Source: Pseudobutyrivibrio sp.
GTDB lineage: Bacteria > Bacillota > Clostridia > Lachnospirales > Lachnospiraceae
Length of the DNA stretch: 64,000 nucleotides
NCBI RefSeq assembly: GCF_015057185.1
Contig: NZ_SVEV01000016.1
Location: 1-64,000 of the forward strand
Direction: 5' to 3'
The notes beneath the pieces are model-generated. The model worked only from the letters and a program-made list of their open reading frames with translations. It ran no database searches and was not told the DNA's origin. Positions 63,316-64,000 of this stretch are shown one piece after another. How positions within the stretch are numbered: position 1 is the stretch's first letter; each line of letters starts with the position of its first letter. A program made the position numbers and the translations under genes.

Positions 63316-63395
63316 TATTTGCCCATCTGCTTCGTTATGTTGCGCTTGCAGTACTTAGTACAGCTTCGCTTATGTTCCTAGCCTATGAGCAAATA
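63316..63395. repeat. palindromic element between gap and its terminator
   Basis: TATTTGCCCAT (63316-63326) and ATGAGCAAATA (63385-63395) match at 10 of 11 positions, enclosing imperfect arms that centre on AGTACTTAGTACA. The inner GCGCTTGCAGTACT and AGTACAGCTTCGC strands pair well. It looks like a dispersed intergenic repeat of about 80 bp, folded as one long hairpin. Confidence 0.6.
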
Positions 63396-63416
63396 TCCGA
63401 ATTTTTTGGATTTTTC

Positions 63417-63451
63417 AAGGGTCCGGTCCTATTGGACCGCGGCCCTTTTTT
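63417..63451 (+). terminator. gap terminator
   Basis: AAGGGTCCGGTCC pairs with GGACCGCGGCCCTT, one bulged C, around TATT and followed by six T (63446-63451). Confidence 0.9.
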
Positions 63452-63473
63452 ATTTAAGATATTAATAAACTGA

Positions 63474-63558
63474 GCCTGTAAGTAACAAGCTCTTAGATTT
63501 CTCAAGCGAATCGTGTCAGATGAGCGGAGAAACGCTAAGGCTTGTAACTGTAACAGGC
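63474..63558 (+). promoter_or_regulatory. structured RNA leader element, copy 5, upstream of pgk
   Basis: Outer stem GCCTGT/ACAGGC (63474-63479 with 63553-63558), AGT/ACT, A bulge, ACAAGC/GCTTGT and a TTTCTC/GAGAAA apical hairpin with loop GCGAATCGTGTCAGATGAGC. GTAAC is present before the outer arm. It ends 26 bases before pgk, which has its own AAGGAGG site. Confidence 0.7.
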
Positions 63559-63584
63559 GTAGGTTTTTAAGGAGGAAAAGAATA

Positions 63585-64000
63585 ATGGCATTAAATAAGA
63601 AGACAGTTGATGACATCAACGTAAAGGGTCGCCGTGTACTTGTTCGTTGTGACTTCAATGTACCTCTTAAAGCAGGTGAAATCACAGATGATACACGTAT
63701 CAAGGCTGCTCTTCCTACAATCAACAAGCTTATCGCTGATGGTGGAAAGGTTATCCTTTGCTCACACCTTGGTAAGGTAAAGAATGGTCCTAACGAGGGC
63801 GAGTCGCTTGCTCCAGTTGCAAAGAGACTTTCTGAGAAGCTTGGAAAGGAAGTAAACTTCGTTTCTGATTACAACGTAACAGGTGAGGCTGCTACAAAGG
63901 CTGTTGAGGCTATGAAAGAAGGAGATGTAGTACTTCTTCAGAATACTCGTTTCCGTGGCGAGGAAGAAACAAAGAATGGTGAGGCTTTCTCTAAGGAACT
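63585..64000 (+). CDS. pgk: phosphoglycerate kinase (3' end outside window)
   Basis: The first 138 codons of phosphoglycerate kinase, which makes ATP from 1,3-bisphosphoglycerate. [20 protein letters not shown] is followed by [30 protein letters not shown] (KxxHxGRP-type region) and [10 protein letters not shown]. The reading frame is open to the last base. AAGGAGG lies 10 bases before ATG 63585, after the structured leader. Confidence 0.97.
   Translation, partial: MALNKKTVDDINVKGRRVLVRCDFNVPLKAGEITDDTRIKAALPTINKLIADGGKVILCSHLGKVKNGPNEGESLAPVAKRLSEKLGKEVNFVSDYNVTGEAATKAVEAMKEGDVVLLQNTRFRGEEETKNGEAFSKE

Overview
The window looks like part of a low-GC, Gram-positive, anaerobic Firmicutes chromosome, most likely a Lachnospiraceae of the Butyrivibrio/Pseudobutyrivibrio type. 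This rests on AT-rich intergenic DNA, strong GGAGG ribosome sites, Firmicutes gene orders (fmt-rsmB-rlmN-prpC-prkC-rsgA-rpe-thiN and ispF/cysS-mrnC-rlmB-sigH), a PTS-type dihydroxyacetone kinase and a flavin-based extracellular electron transfer locus. The genus is inference from gene content, not from a marker gene. No rRNA, tRNA, CRISPR array or complete insertion sequence was seen.

Layout. 1-3300: right part of a prophage or prophage remnant with a reverse transcriptase cut by the window edge, small phage proteins, holin-like membrane proteins, an NlpC/P60-type endolysin and a closing terminator. 3460-5727: dhaL-dhaM-dhaK with an operator-like palindrome on its promoter. 5729-12168 (minus strand): a phosphoribosyltransferase-like protein, patatin, cytidylate-kinase-like protein, arginase-fold protein, TrkH/TrkA potassium uptake and a small unknown protein. 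12314-18387: guaA, a radical SAM enzyme, an Spx/ArsC-like protein, endonuclease IV, a cysteine hydrolase, an acetyltransferase and an aldose-epimerase-like protein. 18478-23982: a signalling block of hybrid histidine kinase, sugar-binding-type lipoprotein, HPt protein and REC-HD-GYP protein. 24029-25513: a DUF1846 protein.

25552-32895 is a compact electron-export locus: UbiA-type prenyltransferase (dmkA), membrane-anchored NADH dehydrogenase (ndh2), polyprenyl synthase (dmkB), a duplicated FMN-binding lipoprotein (pplA), FMN transferase (apbE), a NusG-domain-II protein (eetA) and a Gx-type membrane protein (eetB). A good sigma-A promoter with a Rex-like site sits between the divergent dmkA and ndh2. 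The locus predicts NADH oxidation into a demethylmenaquinone-type pool and on to a surface flavoprotein.

33003-40396: a rhodanese/PP-loop tRNA thiolase, TcdA, SufE, a sugar isomerase divergent from a PucR-type regulator, and SufS. 40520-41791: sstT. 41795-42426: a striking ~630-bp imperfect palindrome with no gene. 42517-52133: the translation/serine-threonine-kinase cluster, ending in a Lon-like AAA+ ATPase without a protease domain. 52134-53869: mgtE with a structured leader and an upstream small ORF. 54056-57090: a PIN-PhoH ATPase and a lipoprotein. 57233-61247: ispF, cysS, mrnC, rlmB, sigH. 61266-64000: a PHP-type histidinol phosphatase, gap and the start of pgk.

The most unusual signal is a family of about 85-nt structured elements, five in this window, placed before dhaK, cysS, rlmB and pgk and as the terminator after dhaK. 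They share a GGT-A-ACAAGC...GGCTTGT-n-ACC-GTAAC core with compensatory changes in the stems, so they behave like a conserved RNA family whose identity I do not recognise.
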